A program made the translations under genes and the position numbers. The notes under the pieces are model-generated. The model was not told the DNA's origin. It saw only the letters and a list, made by a program, of their open reading frames with translations, and made no database searches. A stretch of 64,000 nt of DNA from assembly GCF_031846185.1 (NCBI RefSeq), contig NZ_JAVRIF010000001.1, forward strand, positions 772,131 to 836,130, read 5' to 3'. This DNA comes from Thalassotalea_H castellviae. GTDB lineage: Bacteria > Pseudomonadota > Gammaproteobacteria > Enterobacterales > Alteromonadaceae. Positions 17,701 to 26,649 of the stretch are shown one piece after another (positions within the stretch are counted from its first letter, which is position 1; each line of letters starts with the position of its first letter).

Positions 17701-18981
17701 TTAACTATCTGAGGCTGCTTTATCTTGCGGTGTTTCATAAATAATAATCGGTTTTGATTCACCTTTTATCACCGTTTCGTCAATCACAACTTTTGCAGCA
17801 TTATCCATCGAAGGTAATTCGTACATTGTATCAAGTAAAACCCCTTCAACAATTGAACGTAAACCACGCGCCCCTGTTTTTCTCACCATGGCTTTATTCG
17901 CGATAGCCTGCAAAGCATCTTTTCTAAATTCTAACTCAACATCTTCCATATCAAATAGCGCAGTAAATTGCTTCGTCAGCGCATTTTTAGGCTCTTGTAG
18001 AATTTGAATCAATGCATCTTCATCTAATTCGGTTAATGTAGCCACGACGGGTAAACGACCGATGAACTCTGGAATTAAACCATATTTCACTAAATCTTCG
18101 GGTTCAACATCTTGAAAACGCTCTGTTAACGTTTTCCCTTGATCTGAAGATTTAACTTCAGCGCCAAAACCAATACCTGTGCCCACATCACAACGTTGCT
18201 GAACCACTTTATCTAGGCCAGCAAATGCACCACCACAAATAAATAAGATTTTCGACGTATCAACTTGCAAAAACTCTTGCTGTGGATGCTTGCGACCACC
18301 TTGAGGAGGCACGGAAGCAATGGTTCCTTCAATCAATTTTAATAATGCTTGTTGAACACCTTCACCTGAGACATCTCGAGTAATAGATGGATTGTCTGAT
18401 TTACGCGAAATTTTATCAATCTCATCAATATAAACGATACCACGTTGCGCTTTTTCAACATCGTAATCACATTTTTGTAATAGTTTTTGAATGATGTTTT
18501 CAACATCTTCACCGACATAACCCGCTTCGGTTAACGTGGTAGCATCAGCCATAGTAAATGGCACATCAAGTAATCTTGCTAAGGTTTCTGCTAATAAGGT
18601 TTTACCGCTACCAGTAGGCCCTATAAGTAAGATATTACTTTTACTTAATTCAATCCCATTGTGTGAGTCACCGTTACGTAAACGTTTATAGTGGTTATAC
18701 ACGGCAACCGCTAAAACTTTTTTCGCGTGATCTTGGCCAATAACGTAATCATCTAAACTGGTTCTGATTTCTACTGGCGTAGGAAGACTTTCTTTTTCTT
18801 CCTTGGGTGAAATCTCTTTGATCTCTTCTCTGATAATATCGTTACAAAGTTCAACACATTCATCACAAACAAATACAGACGGGCCTGCAATGAGTTTGCG
18901 CACTTCATGTTGGCTTTTGCCACAAAAAGAGCAATACAATAACTTTCCGTTATCACCGTCACCTTTTTTAATATCGGTCAT
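17701..18981 (-). CDS. clpX: ClpXP protease ATPase subunit ClpX
   Basis: A protein of 426 residues that unfolds substrates and feeds them to ClpP. The N-terminal C4 zinc-binding domain has Cys17, Cys20, Cys39 and Cys42; Walker A GPTGSGKT is at 121-128; Walker B is IVYIDEID; the ClpP-docking IGF-type loop appears as the GIGFGAEV segment. The start has AGAGGT upstream. It follows clpP, 91 bp downstream, the usual order. Confidence 0.97.
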   Translation of the reverse strand: MTDIKKGDGDNGKLLYCSFCGKSQHEVRKLIAGPSVFVCDECVELCNDIIREEIKEISPKEEKESLPTPVEIRTSLDDYVIGQDHAKKVLAVAVYNHYKRLRNGDSHNGIELSKSNILLIGPTGSGKTLLAETLARLLDVPFTMADATTLTEAGYVGEDVENIIQKLLQKCDYDVEKAQRGIVYIDEIDKISRKSDNPSITRDVSGEGVQQALLKLIEGTIASVPPQGGRKHPQQEFLQVDTSKILFICGGAFAGLDKVVQQRCDVGTGIGFGAEVKSSDQGKTLTERFQDVEPEDLVKYGLIPEFIGRLPVVATLTELDEDALIQILQEPKNALTKQFTALFDMEDVELEFRKDALQAIANKAMVRKTGARGLRSIVEGVLLDTMYELPSMDNAAKVVIDETVIKGESKPIIIYETPQDKAASDS

Positions 18982-19072
18982 ACGGTACCTCTAATCTTAA
19001 ATTCTAAACACTAATACTGTTAAGTATTTCATAAATTTCACAGATAACAATGTGAAGTAATTATTTTCTTAA

Positions 19073-19711
19073 TTACTTGTCGAGTCTCTGTTCTAATATG
19101 GAGTCAACTAATCCATATTCAACAGCACTTTCGGCACTTAAAAAATTATCACGATCGGTATCTTCCGAAACTTTTTTAAGGGGTTGGCCTGTGTGTTCAG
19201 CCATTAATTTATTCATTTTTTCTTTGATATAAAGAATTTCTTTGGCATGAATTTCAAAGTCAGATGCTTGCCCTTGAAAGCCACCAAGCGGTTGGTGAAT
19301 CATCACACGTGCATTTGGTAAACAATAACGTTTGCCTTTTTCACCACCGGATAATAAGAAAGCCCCCATACTGGCCGCTTGACCGATACAAACCGTACTA
19401 ACGTTCGGACGAATAAATTTCATTGTATCATAAATAGCCATACCCGCAGTGACAGAGCCACCAGGAGAATTGATATATAAATAAATATCTTTTTCTGGAC
19501 TTTCTGATTCTAAAAACAGCAACTGGGCAACAATTAAGTTGGCCATATGGTCTTCAACTTGACCACATAAGAAAATTACACGTTCTTTTAAAAGACGAGA
19601 ATATATATCATAAGAACGTTCTCCTTTGGCAGTTTGTTCAACTACCATAGGGACTAATGCGCTTTCAGTGATACTCGTAAGATCTTGAGAATTATTTTGA
19701 GAAGTTAACAA
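19073..19711 (-). CDS. clpP: ATP-dependent Clp protease proteolytic subunit ClpP
   Basis: A serine protease of 212 residues with the triad Ser114 (GQAASMG), His139 (MIHQPLGG) and Asp188. The start codon is TTG at 19709-19711 with AAGGA upstream. This gives a roughly 20-residue propeptide before the conserved PMVVEQTAKGERSYDIYSRL region, like the processed leader in E. coli ClpP. It lies between tig and clpX. Confidence 0.96.
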   Translation of the reverse strand: MLTSQNNSQDLTSITESALVPMVVEQTAKGERSYDIYSRLLKERVIFLCGQVEDHMANLIVAQLLFLESESPEKDIYLYINSPGGSVTAGMAIYDTMKFIRPNVSTVCIGQAASMGAFLLSGGEKGKRYCLPNARVMIHQPLGGFQGQASDFEIHAKEILYIKEKMNKLMAEHTGQPLKKVSEDTDRDNFLSAESAVEYGLVDSILEQRLDK

Positions 19712-19732
19712 CTATTTTTCCTTAATATAAAA

Positions 19733-19765
19733 AAATGGCTCATATGTTTCCATATAAGCCATTTA
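19733..19765 (-). terminator. Hairpin with T run between tig and clpP
   Basis: Minus-strand arms AAATGGCTTATATG and CATATGAGCCATTT (one mismatch) are followed by seven T. It lies between the tig stop and the clpP start, so it can terminate tig transcripts or attenuate read-through; clpP has its own candidate promoter overlapping it. Confidence 0.65.
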
Positions 19766-19789
19766 AGCGATTGCTTAAGCTATTGTCAA
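19761..19789 (-). promoter_or_regulatory. Candidate sigma-70 promoter of clpP
   Basis: The minus strand has TTGACA, 17 bases, then TTAAAT. The -35 is perfect and the -10 matches four of six. It lies just after the tig stop codon. The overlap with the hairpin leaves its use uncertain. Confidence 0.4.
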
Positions 19790-19799
19790 TGAAAATAGC

Positions 19800-21107
19800 T
19801 TATTTACCTTCAGGATTCATTACATCTTGAAAGCTAGATTTCTTATCTTTTACTTTTGCTGAAGCAATTAATACGTCAACAGCTTGCTCTTCTAAAGCAA
19901 CGTTTTGCATTTGTTGGTTCATTTCTTTGTTCGTTTTGTAGTACTCAATAACTTCTTGAGGATCTTCATAAGCAGATGCCGCTGATTCAATCAACTCATT
20001 TACTTTTGCTTCATCAACTTTCAAGTCATTGGTTTTGATCACTTCACCAAGTAAAAGACCAACTTTTACACGACGTTTAGCTTGCTCTTCAAACATATCG
20101 GCTGGAAGTTCAGGCATGTTTTTAGGATCCATTTGACCCGCAAAACGTTGCATCGCTTGTTGACGTAATACATCAACTTCTTGAGCAACTAGAGCGCTAG
20201 GTAATTCAACGTCATTAGCTTCAAGTAAACCTTCAATCACTTGATCTTTAACTTTAGCTTTAACTGCTTGGTTTAATTCACGTGTCATGTTTTTCTTCAC
20301 TTCTTCACGAAGTGCTTCAACACCACCTTCCTCAACACCAAATAATTTAGCAAAATCTTCATCAACTTTAGGTAATACCGGACCTTCAGTTTTGATGATC
20401 TTAATATCAAATTCTGCTTCTTTACCTTTAAGGTTTTCAGCATGGTAATCTTCTGGGAAAGTTACTGTAATCGTTTTTTCTTCGCCCACTTTCATGCCAA
20501 TAATGTCTTTTTCAAAACCTGGTATCATGCGATTTGAACCAAGTTCTAATTCGAACCCTTCAGCTTTACCGCCTTCAAATTCTTCACCGTCAACACGACC
20601 TAAGAAATCAATCGTTAATTTGTCGCCTTTCTTAGTTTTACGCTTATTTTCTTTCCACGTTTGATGCTGCTTTTGTAACGTTACAAACATTTCATCTAAA
20701 TCTTTGTCTGTTACTTCAACCGCTGGACGTTCAACTTTAATTTTCTCAACATCTTTTACTTCTACTTCAGGGTAGATTTCAAACGTTGCTTCAAATTCTA
20801 AATCTTTACCATCTTCATTGCTTTTAGCAACAAATTGAGGACGACCGGCAGGATTAATTTTTTCTGCAATGATAGCTTCAACAAAGTTACGTTGCATTAC
20901 TTCACCAGCAATTTCCTGACGTACAGAAGCGCCGTATCGTTTTTGAATAACTGACGGTGGAACTTTACCAGGGCGGAAACCATTGATTCGTTGCGTTTTA
21001 GCAATTTGACGAAGACGGTTTTTCACTTCTACATCAATTTTATTTGCTGGAACAGAAATAGTTAATTTACGTTCCAAACCTTGTGTAGTCTCAACTGAAA
21101 CTTGCAT
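19800..21107 (-). CDS. tig: Trigger factor (ribosome-associated chaperone)
   Basis: A protein of 435 residues. The N-terminal ribosome-binding domain has the signature GFRPGKVP around residues 44-51. The middle FKBP-type isomerase domain is at about 157-245 (KKGDKLTIDFLGRVDGEEF). The C-terminal helical chaperone arms follow. It binds nascent chains at the ribosomal exit. GAGGTAAG precedes the ATG. The order tig-clpP-clpX-lon-hupB is conserved with E. coli. Confidence 0.97.
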   Translation of the reverse strand: MQVSVETTQGLERKLTISVPANKIDVEVKNRLRQIAKTQRINGFRPGKVPPSVIQKRYGASVRQEIAGEVMQRNFVEAIIAEKINPAGRPQFVAKSNEDGKDLEFEATFEIYPEVEVKDVEKIKVERPAVEVTDKDLDEMFVTLQKQHQTWKENKRKTKKGDKLTIDFLGRVDGEEFEGGKAEGFELELGSNRMIPGFEKDIIGMKVGEEKTITVTFPEDYHAENLKGKEAEFDIKIIKTEGPVLPKVDEDFAKLFGVEEGGVEALREEVKKNMTRELNQAVKAKVKDQVIEGLLEANDVELPSALVAQEVDVLRQQAMQRFAGQMDPKNMPELPADMFEEQAKRRVKVGLLLGEVIKTNDLKVDEAKVNELIESAASAYEDPQEVIEYYKTNKEMNQQMQNVALEEQAVDVLIASAKVKDKKSSFQDVMNPEGK

Positions 21108-21341
21108 TTACTTACCTCAATACTTAGCGTTTTGTTACGCTTTCAATAACGCATCTATCTATAGTGAACAATTAATAGAATATTAAATGTCCGCAATCCT
21201 TTAGCAATAAAGCTTTAGAACCCGCTTCCTAAATAAAGATGCGAATAAAAGATGTTCAGATTAAAAAATAATGACGCAAAATTATAGCGGTGGTTTCAAC
21301 AAGAGTCGAGGGGGGAATGCAATTAATTTTCAGAAACCCGT

Positions 21342-21362
21342 AAAAAAAATCGATATCTCGAT
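21342..21362 (-). terminator. Possible terminator of the tRNA operon
   Basis: A short stem (ATCGA with TCGAT, GATA loop) is followed on the minus strand by eight T. It is the best terminator-like site between the tRNA trailer repeats and tig, but the stem is weak. Confidence 0.35.
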
Positions 21363-21499
21363 AAAAAGATTGAAAAATTATGATATTTTTTCTTTCCTAA
21401 GCTTTATATAAGGTATTCGCGTTAGTTGTAAAAGTAGGATGTTTTTATCATCCAGTCTCTGTTTAGTAATTACGGACGTTTCTATACGCATTATCAATT
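21363..21499. other. Intergenic stretch between the tRNA repeats and tig
   Basis: Together with 21108-21341 this is the space upstream of tig. Apart from the weak terminator and a small hairpin (GGATG with CATCC at about 21438-21454), I see no gene. The tig promoter must lie in 21108-21341 but no convincing site could be fixed. Confidence 0.5.
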
Positions 21500-21501
21500 T
21501 T

Positions 21502-21669
21502 TGTAGAAGTGGTCGGTGATGCAAGATGACTTCGTACATTCTGTACTTCGCCCTTCGGGACGCTATGCGTGCAAAATTGTTCCAGACAATTTTGTTGACT
21601 TGCTTCGCAAGTTCTCATCTAGAATGGTAAATCTATTGTATTTAATCAGGATAATGTTGAGATAAACTT
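21502..21669 (-). repeat. tRNA-Pro trailer repeat, copy 1 (168 bp)
   Basis: First of two tandem 168-bp units that differ at only three positions. Each unit contains an exact copy of the last 18 bases of tRNA-Pro including CCA (here 21510-21527). Read as RNA on the minus strand, the unit contains four small stem-loops: ACTTGC/GCAAGT with GAA loop, CAAAATTGT/ACAATTTTG, CCC/GGG with GAA loop, and GTACA/TGTAC with GGA loop. It lies in the 3' trailer of the tRNA operon. Confidence 0.9.
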
Positions 21670-21837
21670 TGTAGAAGTGGTCGGTGATGCAAGATGACTT
21701 CGTACATCCTGTACTTCGCCCTTCGGGACGCTACGCGTGCAAAATTGTTCCAGACAATTTTGTTGACTTGCTTCGCAAGTTCTCATCTAGAATGGCAAAT
21801 CTATTGTATTTAATCAGGATAATGTTGAGATAAACTT
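21670..21837 (-). repeat. tRNA-Pro trailer repeat, copy 2 (168 bp)
   Basis: Second tandem unit, with the tRNA-Pro 3'-end copy at 21678-21695. A third, partial unit begins at 21838 and merges into the real tRNA-Pro 3' end (identical through 21863). So the array probably grew by duplication from the tRNA end. The organisation resembles the 178-bp repeats in the E. coli tyrT operon trailer (rtT region). Confidence 0.9.
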
Positions 21838-21845
21838 TGTAGAAG

Positions 21846-21922
21846 TGGTCGGTGATGCAAGATTCGAACTTGCGACCCCTTGGACCCAAACCAAGTGCGC
21901 TACCAAGCTGCGCTAATCACCG
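21846..21922 (-). tRNA. tRNA-Pro(TGG), second copy
   Basis: A 77-nt cloverleaf with encoded CCA. The acceptor begins CGGTGATTAGCGCAG, the anticodon loop reads TTTGGGT (anticodon TGG), and the T arm is GTTCGAATC. It is identical to the copy at 22188-22264 and is the last tRNA of the operon. Confidence 0.97.
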
Positions 21923-21957
21923 ATATATTCTATTTTTCATCGAAGGTAGAAGAAAAA

Positions 21958-22034
21958 TGGGGTGGCTAATGGGACTTGAACCCACGACAACCGGAATCAC
22001 AATCCGGGGCTCTACCAACTGAGCTATAGCCACC
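21958..22034 (-). tRNA. tRNA-His(GTG)
   Basis: A 77-nt tRNA with encoded CCA and the extra 5' G typical of tRNA-His. The anticodon loop is ATTGTGA (GTG), and the acceptor GGTGGCT pairs with AGCCACC. It is nearly identical to the E. coli gene. Confidence 0.97.
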
Positions 22035-22062
22035 ATAATTTCTTTGGCACGCCTGTGTTATA

Positions 22063-22139
<77 letters not shown>

Positions 22140-22187
22140 ACAGTACCTTATAACAGGTTACTTTCAACTTTTTATAAAAAAAGAAAG

Positions 22188-22264
22188 TGGTCGGTGATGC
22201 AAGATTCGAACTTGCGACCCCTTGGACCCAAACCAAGTGCGCTACCAAGCTGCGCTAATCACCG
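22188..22264 (-). tRNA. tRNA-Pro(TGG), first copy
   Basis: A 77-nt tRNA with encoded CCA, identical in sequence to the copy at 21846-21922. It is the first gene of the Pro-Arg-His-Pro operon. Its trailer does not carry the 168-bp repeat sequence. Confidence 0.97.
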
Positions 22265-22315
22265 ACATTCGTATAATCACAAACTTTAAAACATGCTTGC
22301 TTTCAACGGGTGCGG

Positions 22316-22344
22316 ATATTACCTAGTTGGCTGTTCTGCGTCAA
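22316..22344 (-). promoter_or_regulatory. Promoter of the tRNA operon
   Basis: On the minus strand: TTGACG, 17 bases, TAATAT, then a GC-rich stretch CCGCACCCG. A near-consensus promoter followed by a GC-rich discriminator is the pattern of stringently controlled stable-RNA promoters. It lies about 50 bp upstream of the first tRNA-Pro. Confidence 0.8.
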
Positions 22345-22567
22345 ACGTTTTTTACAAATAAATGTCCGTTCGCTCACTTTTACAGCAACCTTTACTTATC
22401 GTGAAACTATTTGGTTATTATTAATACTAACAACTAAATAATAGACGAATTAACTTTTACCACAAAGATGATAACCAATATCTATAACATATCAAAAAAT
22501 TCACCTACACCTACGATTGAATTTATGAGAAAATGCGTTGTTTTTTCATATCGACACCTTAGGAATT

Positions 22568-23422
22568 ATGACTGCATCACTTATTGATGGCAAAGCCATC
22601 GCTCAACAATTAAGAACTTCGGTTAAAGAAAAAGTTAGTGCACGAGTAGCACAAGGTTTAAGAGCTCCGGGTTTAGCCGTTATTTTAGTCGGTAGTGATC
22701 CTGCTTCAGAAGTGTATGTCGGCAGCAAACGTCGCGCTTGTGAAGAAGTAGGTTTTGTTTCTCGGTCTTATGATTTGCCGGCATCTACAACAGAAGCAGA
22801 GTTATTAGATCTTGTATCCACATTAAATAATGATGATGAGATTGACGGAATTCTTGTACAACTCCCCCTACCTGTTGGTTTAGATGCAAATTTAGTGATT
22901 GAGCATATTGCTCCCAATAAAGATGTTGATGGTTTTCATCCTTCTAATGTTGGCAAGCTTGCCTTGCGTTTACCAGGATTAAGACCTTGTACGCCTAAAG
23001 GCATTATGACGTTAATTCAATCAACCGGAGTGAAGCCTCATGGTTTAGACGCTCTAGTCATTGGTGCATCAAATATTGTTGGCCGCCCGATGACCTTAGA
23101 ATTATTATTGGCTGGTTGCACCATTACTACGACACATCGTTTCACTAAAAACTTAGAAGAAAAAGTACGTAATGCTGATTTAATCGTGGTTGCCGTCGGT
23201 AAACCTAAATTCATCCCTGGCGAATGGATAAAAGAAGGTGCAATTGTTATCGATGTCGGTATTAATCGTTTAGACAATGGAAAACTAGTTGGTGATGTTG
23301 ATTTTGATGTCGCGAAAGAAAGAGCCTCTTTTATTACCCCAGTTCCAGGAGGTGTTGGCCCGATGACAGTAGCTAGCTTAATTGAAAACACGTTAATAGC
23401 TTGTGAAAAATTCCATAGTTAG
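22568..23422 (+). CDS. folD: Bifunctional methylenetetrahydrofolate dehydrogenase/cyclohydrolase FolD
   Basis: A protein of 284 residues interconverting 5,10-methylene- and 10-formyl-tetrahydrofolate using NADP. The start at ATG 22568 (MTASLIDGKAIAQQL) has AGGAATT upstream and gives the usual family length; an earlier in-frame TTG is unlikely. Family motifs are ILVQLPLP around the active site, DVDGFHP, and the C-terminal PVPGGVGPMTVA. It is convergent with cysS, with a shared terminator between them. Confidence 0.96.
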   Translation: MTASLIDGKAIAQQLRTSVKEKVSARVAQGLRAPGLAVILVGSDPASEVYVGSKRRACEEVGFVSRSYDLPASTTEAELLDLVSTLNNDDEIDGILVQLPLPVGLDANLVIEHIAPNKDVDGFHPSNVGKLALRLPGLRPCTPKGIMTLIQSTGVKPHGLDALVIGASNIVGRPMTLELLLAGCTITTTHRFTKNLEEKVRNADLIVVAVGKPKFIPGEWIKEGAIVIDVGINRLDNGKLVGDVDFDVAKERASFITPVPGGVGPMTVASLIENTLIACEKFHS

Positions 23423-23453
23423 TCGCCGCCACTAAATCTAAATTAACCTCATA

Positions 23454-23480
23454 AAAAAACCAGCATATTGCTGGTTTTTT
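23454..23480. terminator. Bidirectional terminator between folD and cysS
   Basis: A symmetric 12-base stem (AAAAAACCAGCA with TGCTGGTTTTTT) and a three-base loop. T runs on both strands serve both convergent genes. Confidence 0.9.
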
Positions 23481-23512
23481 ATTACTTATAATTAACCTTC
23501 AATAAATAATGA

Positions 23513-24907
23513 CTACGCTTTACGCCAGGTGGTTTTTCCTGCGCTGTCTTCTAAAATAACGTTCAACGCTTTTAGTTTATCGCGCGCATCATCAGCGCTA
23601 GCCCAATCTTTATTAGCTCTGGCATCATTTCGCTGCTTAATTAAGGCTTCAATTTCTGCAACCTCATCATTATCACCACCGCCTTGAAGAAAGCTAGCAG
23701 GATCTAATTGTAGTAATCCTAATAAACCACCTAAACCTTTTAACAATGACGCTAATTCAACAGTATTATCATCTTGATTTTGTTTAGCAACATTCAACTC
23801 TTTCGATAACTCAAATAACACGGCTAATGCTTCCGGAGTATTAAAATCATCATCCATTGCCTTACAAAAATTCTTCACATAAGTATTATTTTTATCTAAT
23901 GCAAAATTTTCAATCACGGAAACATCGCGTAATGCTGTATAAATCCTTTCGACTGACGCACGTGCTTGCTCCAAATTTTCAGTTGAATAATTCAGCTGGC
24001 TACGATATTGCCCTGTGGTTAAGAAAAAACGCGTGGTTTCTGGATCATACTTTGACAAAACTTCTCTTATCGTAAAAAAATTATTTAACGATTTAGACAT
24101 TTTCTCTTGGTCAACCTGCACCATCCCCGTGTGAATCCAATAATTCACGTAAGGGGTATCAAGTGCACAACAACTTTGTGCTACTTCATTTTCGTGATGC
24201 GGGAATTGTAAATCTGAGCCACCACCATGAATATCGAAATGTTTACCTAACACTTTGGCATTCATTGCCGAACATTCGATGTGCCAACCGGGACGACCAG
24301 CTCCCCATGGAGAATCCCAACTTGGCTCTTCTGGTTTTGCCGATTTCCATAAAACAAAATCCATGGGATTACGTTTTGTTTCATCGACTTCAACACGAGA
24401 ACCTGATTGTAGTTGCTCTAAATTTTGGCCACTGAGTTTGCCGTAATCTGCATAGCTTGAAACATCAAATAACACATCGCCTTGTTCATTATCGCCAGCA
24501 ATGTAAGCATGTTTTTTGGCGATTAACGTTTCGATCATTTCAATGATCTCTGGCATATGAGTTGTCACGCGCGGCTCAAGATTAGGGCGAGCCATATTTA
24601 ATGCATCAAAATCCTCATGCATTGCAGCAATGGTACGTTCAGTTAATTGCTCGGTTGTTTCATTATTTTCAATGGCACGATTGATAATTTTATCTTCAAC
24701 ATCCGTTATATTTCGAATGTAATTAACGTCGTAACCAGAAAAACGCAAATAACGGGCAATATTATCAAAACTAATATAAGTTCTCGCGTGACCAATATGA
24801 CATAAGTCATAAACAGTACAACCACAAACATACAAACCTACTTTACCGGGTAGAATTGGTGTAAAAACTTCCTTTTTACGGGTTAAAGTATTGTATATCT
24901 GTAACAT
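23513..24907 (-). CDS. cysS: Cysteinyl-tRNA synthetase
   Basis: A class I aminoacyl-tRNA synthetase of 464 residues. Motif HIGH is at 37-40, KMSKS near residue 268, and the zinc ligand Cys28 is in LYVCGC. Zinc-site residues also include the CSAM and HENE segments. The C-terminus has the anticodon-binding region with a small GGGDNDE insertion. The size is typical (E. coli 461). Confidence 0.97.
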   Translation of the reverse strand: MLQIYNTLTRKKEVFTPILPGKVGLYVCGCTVYDLCHIGHARTYISFDNIARYLRFSGYDVNYIRNITDVEDKIINRAIENNETTEQLTERTIAAMHEDFDALNMARPNLEPRVTTHMPEIIEMIETLIAKKHAYIAGDNEQGDVLFDVSSYADYGKLSGQNLEQLQSGSRVEVDETKRNPMDFVLWKSAKPEEPSWDSPWGAGRPGWHIECSAMNAKVLGKHFDIHGGGSDLQFPHHENEVAQSCCALDTPYVNYWIHTGMVQVDQEKMSKSLNNFFTIREVLSKYDPETTRFFLTTGQYRSQLNYSTENLEQARASVERIYTALRDVSVIENFALDKNNTYVKNFCKAMDDDFNTPEALAVLFELSKELNVAKQNQDDNTVELASLLKGLGGLLGLLQLDPASFLQGGGDNDEVAEIEALIKQRNDARANKDWASADDARDKLKALNVILEDSAGKTTWRKA

Positions 24908-25055
24908 GAGGTTGTCTGACTCCGAATTGAAAAGAATAATATGAGATAAAATTTTCGATAATTGTACCCGAACTATTAACTATGGTCATCACTTCCCTTT
25001 ACAGATTCTTGCTTTAGGTTACAATTCTCACATTATTTCTTATGAGTACATTAAA

Positions 25056-25547
25056 ATGATCACATTTAAAACGACACTAGGTGATATCAAAATTGAATTA
25101 GATTTTGACAAAGCCCCTAACACCGCTAAAAACTTTCAACAATATGCTGAAGATGGCTTTTACAACGGCACTATTTTCCATAGAGTGATCAAAGGCTTTA
25201 TGGCGCAAGGCGGTGGGTTTTCATCAGGTATGGGCGAAAAAGAAACCCGTGAATCGATTGAGAACGAAGCAAGTAATGGTTTAAGCAATAAACGTGGTAC
25301 GTTAGCGATGGCTCGTACACAAGATCCACATTCAGCATCGGCTCAATTTTTTATAAACTTAGTGGATAATAACTTTTTAGATTTTAAAAACGAGTCTGTA
25401 CAAGGTTGGGGTTACTGTGTTTTTGGTGAAGTGGTAGAAGGCATGGATATCGTTGATAAAATGACCTTAGTTGATACTGGTCGTTTAGGTCATCATGATG
25501 ACGTACCAAAAGAAGAAATTCTGATTGAAAGCACGATTGTAGAATAA
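25056..25547 (+). CDS. ppiB: Cytoplasmic peptidyl-prolyl cis-trans isomerase B (cyclophilin)
   Basis: A cyclophilin of 163 residues without a signal peptide. It shows the bacterial cyclophilin pattern FHRVIKGFMAQGGGF, AMARTQDPHSASAQFFINL and WGYCVFGEVVEGMD, with catalytic Arg in FHRV and Phe in AQFFIN. lpxH starts five bases after its stop, the E. coli ppiB-lpxH neighbourhood, and cysS lies divergent upstream. Confidence 0.96.
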   Translation: MITFKTTLGDIKIELDFDKAPNTAKNFQQYAEDGFYNGTIFHRVIKGFMAQGGGFSSGMGEKETRESIENEASNGLSNKRGTLAMARTQDPHSASAQFFINLVDNNFLDFKNESVQGWGYCVFGEVVEGMDIVDKMTLVDTGRLGHHDDVPKEEILIESTIVE

Positions 25548-25552
25548 GTATC

Positions 25553-26296
25553 ATGACAACACCTGATAAATCAGCCGTGACTTATTTCATAGCTGATTTA
25601 CATTTAGCACAAAACAGGCCTGATATTACGGCCTGTTTTTTATCATTTTTAAAAAACGAAGCGGTAAACGCTGAAGCTTTATATATTCTCGGCGATTTAT
25701 TTGAATATTGGATTGGCGATGATGATACGAGCGATTTTATTCATGAAATTGCTGCCGCCCTAAAAAGCCTTGCCGATAAAAATATTCCTATTTTTTACAT
25801 ACATGGTAATCGCGATTTCTTGTTAGGAAAACGCTACGCGAAAATGTCAGGCATGACGCTTTTACCGGAAGTCGCTTTAATCGATTTATATGGTGAACCC
25901 GTAGTTATCATGCATGGTGATACTTTATGCACACGAGATGTCGACTATCAAGCATTTCGAAGAAAGTCCCGTTCATGGTGGTGGCAAGCAATCATTAAAA
26001 GTTTACCCTTGTTTGTGCGAAGAAAAATAGCAGAAAACTACCGTTCGCAAAGCGCTGCCGCTACCGCGATAAAATCACAAGATATTATGGATGTTACTGA
26101 ATCAGAAGTAGTGACATGCCTAGAGCAATATCAATCTCAAGTGTTGATCCATGGACATACCCACCGACCTGACACGCATCAACTAACCGCTAATAGTCTC
26201 CCAGCTCAAAGAATTGTTCTTGGTGATTGGTACGAACAAGGGGCTTGGCTTAAAGTAACACCTCAAAAAAAAGAACTGTTGTATAACCCATTATAA
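25553..26296 (+). CDS. lpxH: UDP-2,3-diacylglucosamine diphosphatase LpxH
   Basis: A protein of 247 residues, the lipid A pathway enzyme that hydrolyses UDP-2,3-diacylglucosamine to lipid X. The metallophosphatase motifs are in order: ADLHLA, GDLFEYWIGDDD, GNRDFLLG and HGHTHRPDTH. It is co-transcribed with ppiB. It acts at the inner face of the cytoplasmic membrane; the basic stretch RRKSRSWWWQ is likely to contact lipid. Confidence 0.95.
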   Translation: MTTPDKSAVTYFIADLHLAQNRPDITACFLSFLKNEAVNAEALYILGDLFEYWIGDDDTSDFIHEIAAALKSLADKNIPIFYIHGNRDFLLGKRYAKMSGMTLLPEVALIDLYGEPVVIMHGDTLCTRDVDYQAFRRKSRSWWWQAIIKSLPLFVRRKIAENYRSQSAAATAIKSQDIMDVTESEVVTCLEQYQSQVLIHGHTHRPDTHQLTANSLPAQRIVLGDWYEQGAWLKVTPQKKELLYNPL

Positions 26297-26649
26297 AGAC
26301 GAAATGATTCACAATAAGGCGTATCCTGTTGTACATACAACCTAAACGCACAAGCTTTTCATTTTTATACAAAAGTATAATTTACCTAACGACAAAATTC
26401 ATCTAGACTATAAAAATGCTATTAGTAAGTTAGTGAGTTGTTAAAAATTAATTAATAGCAAAACGAGTATATAAGGAAGTTACGCTCATACTTAGCATTA
26501 CTCATAGTATCCATTCTTCCTTACCAACAATGTAAATGATCCGTTCAATCATTTTTATAGAGTTTGGTTGTCGCTTATCAATGTTAACTGTTATCGGTAA
26601 TAATTTTATCGTTTGTTGCCAAAGTTAGAGTTATTTTTAAGGAAGAGAA
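26297..26649. other. Intergenic region between lpxH and the diguanylate cyclase gene
   Basis: About 350 bp without a credible coding frame. It contains a small inverted repeat (GTTGTA, CA, TACAAC at 26328-26341) and an AT-rich stretch before the cyclase gene. No clear terminator for lpxH and no firm promoter could be fixed. Confidence 0.5.
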
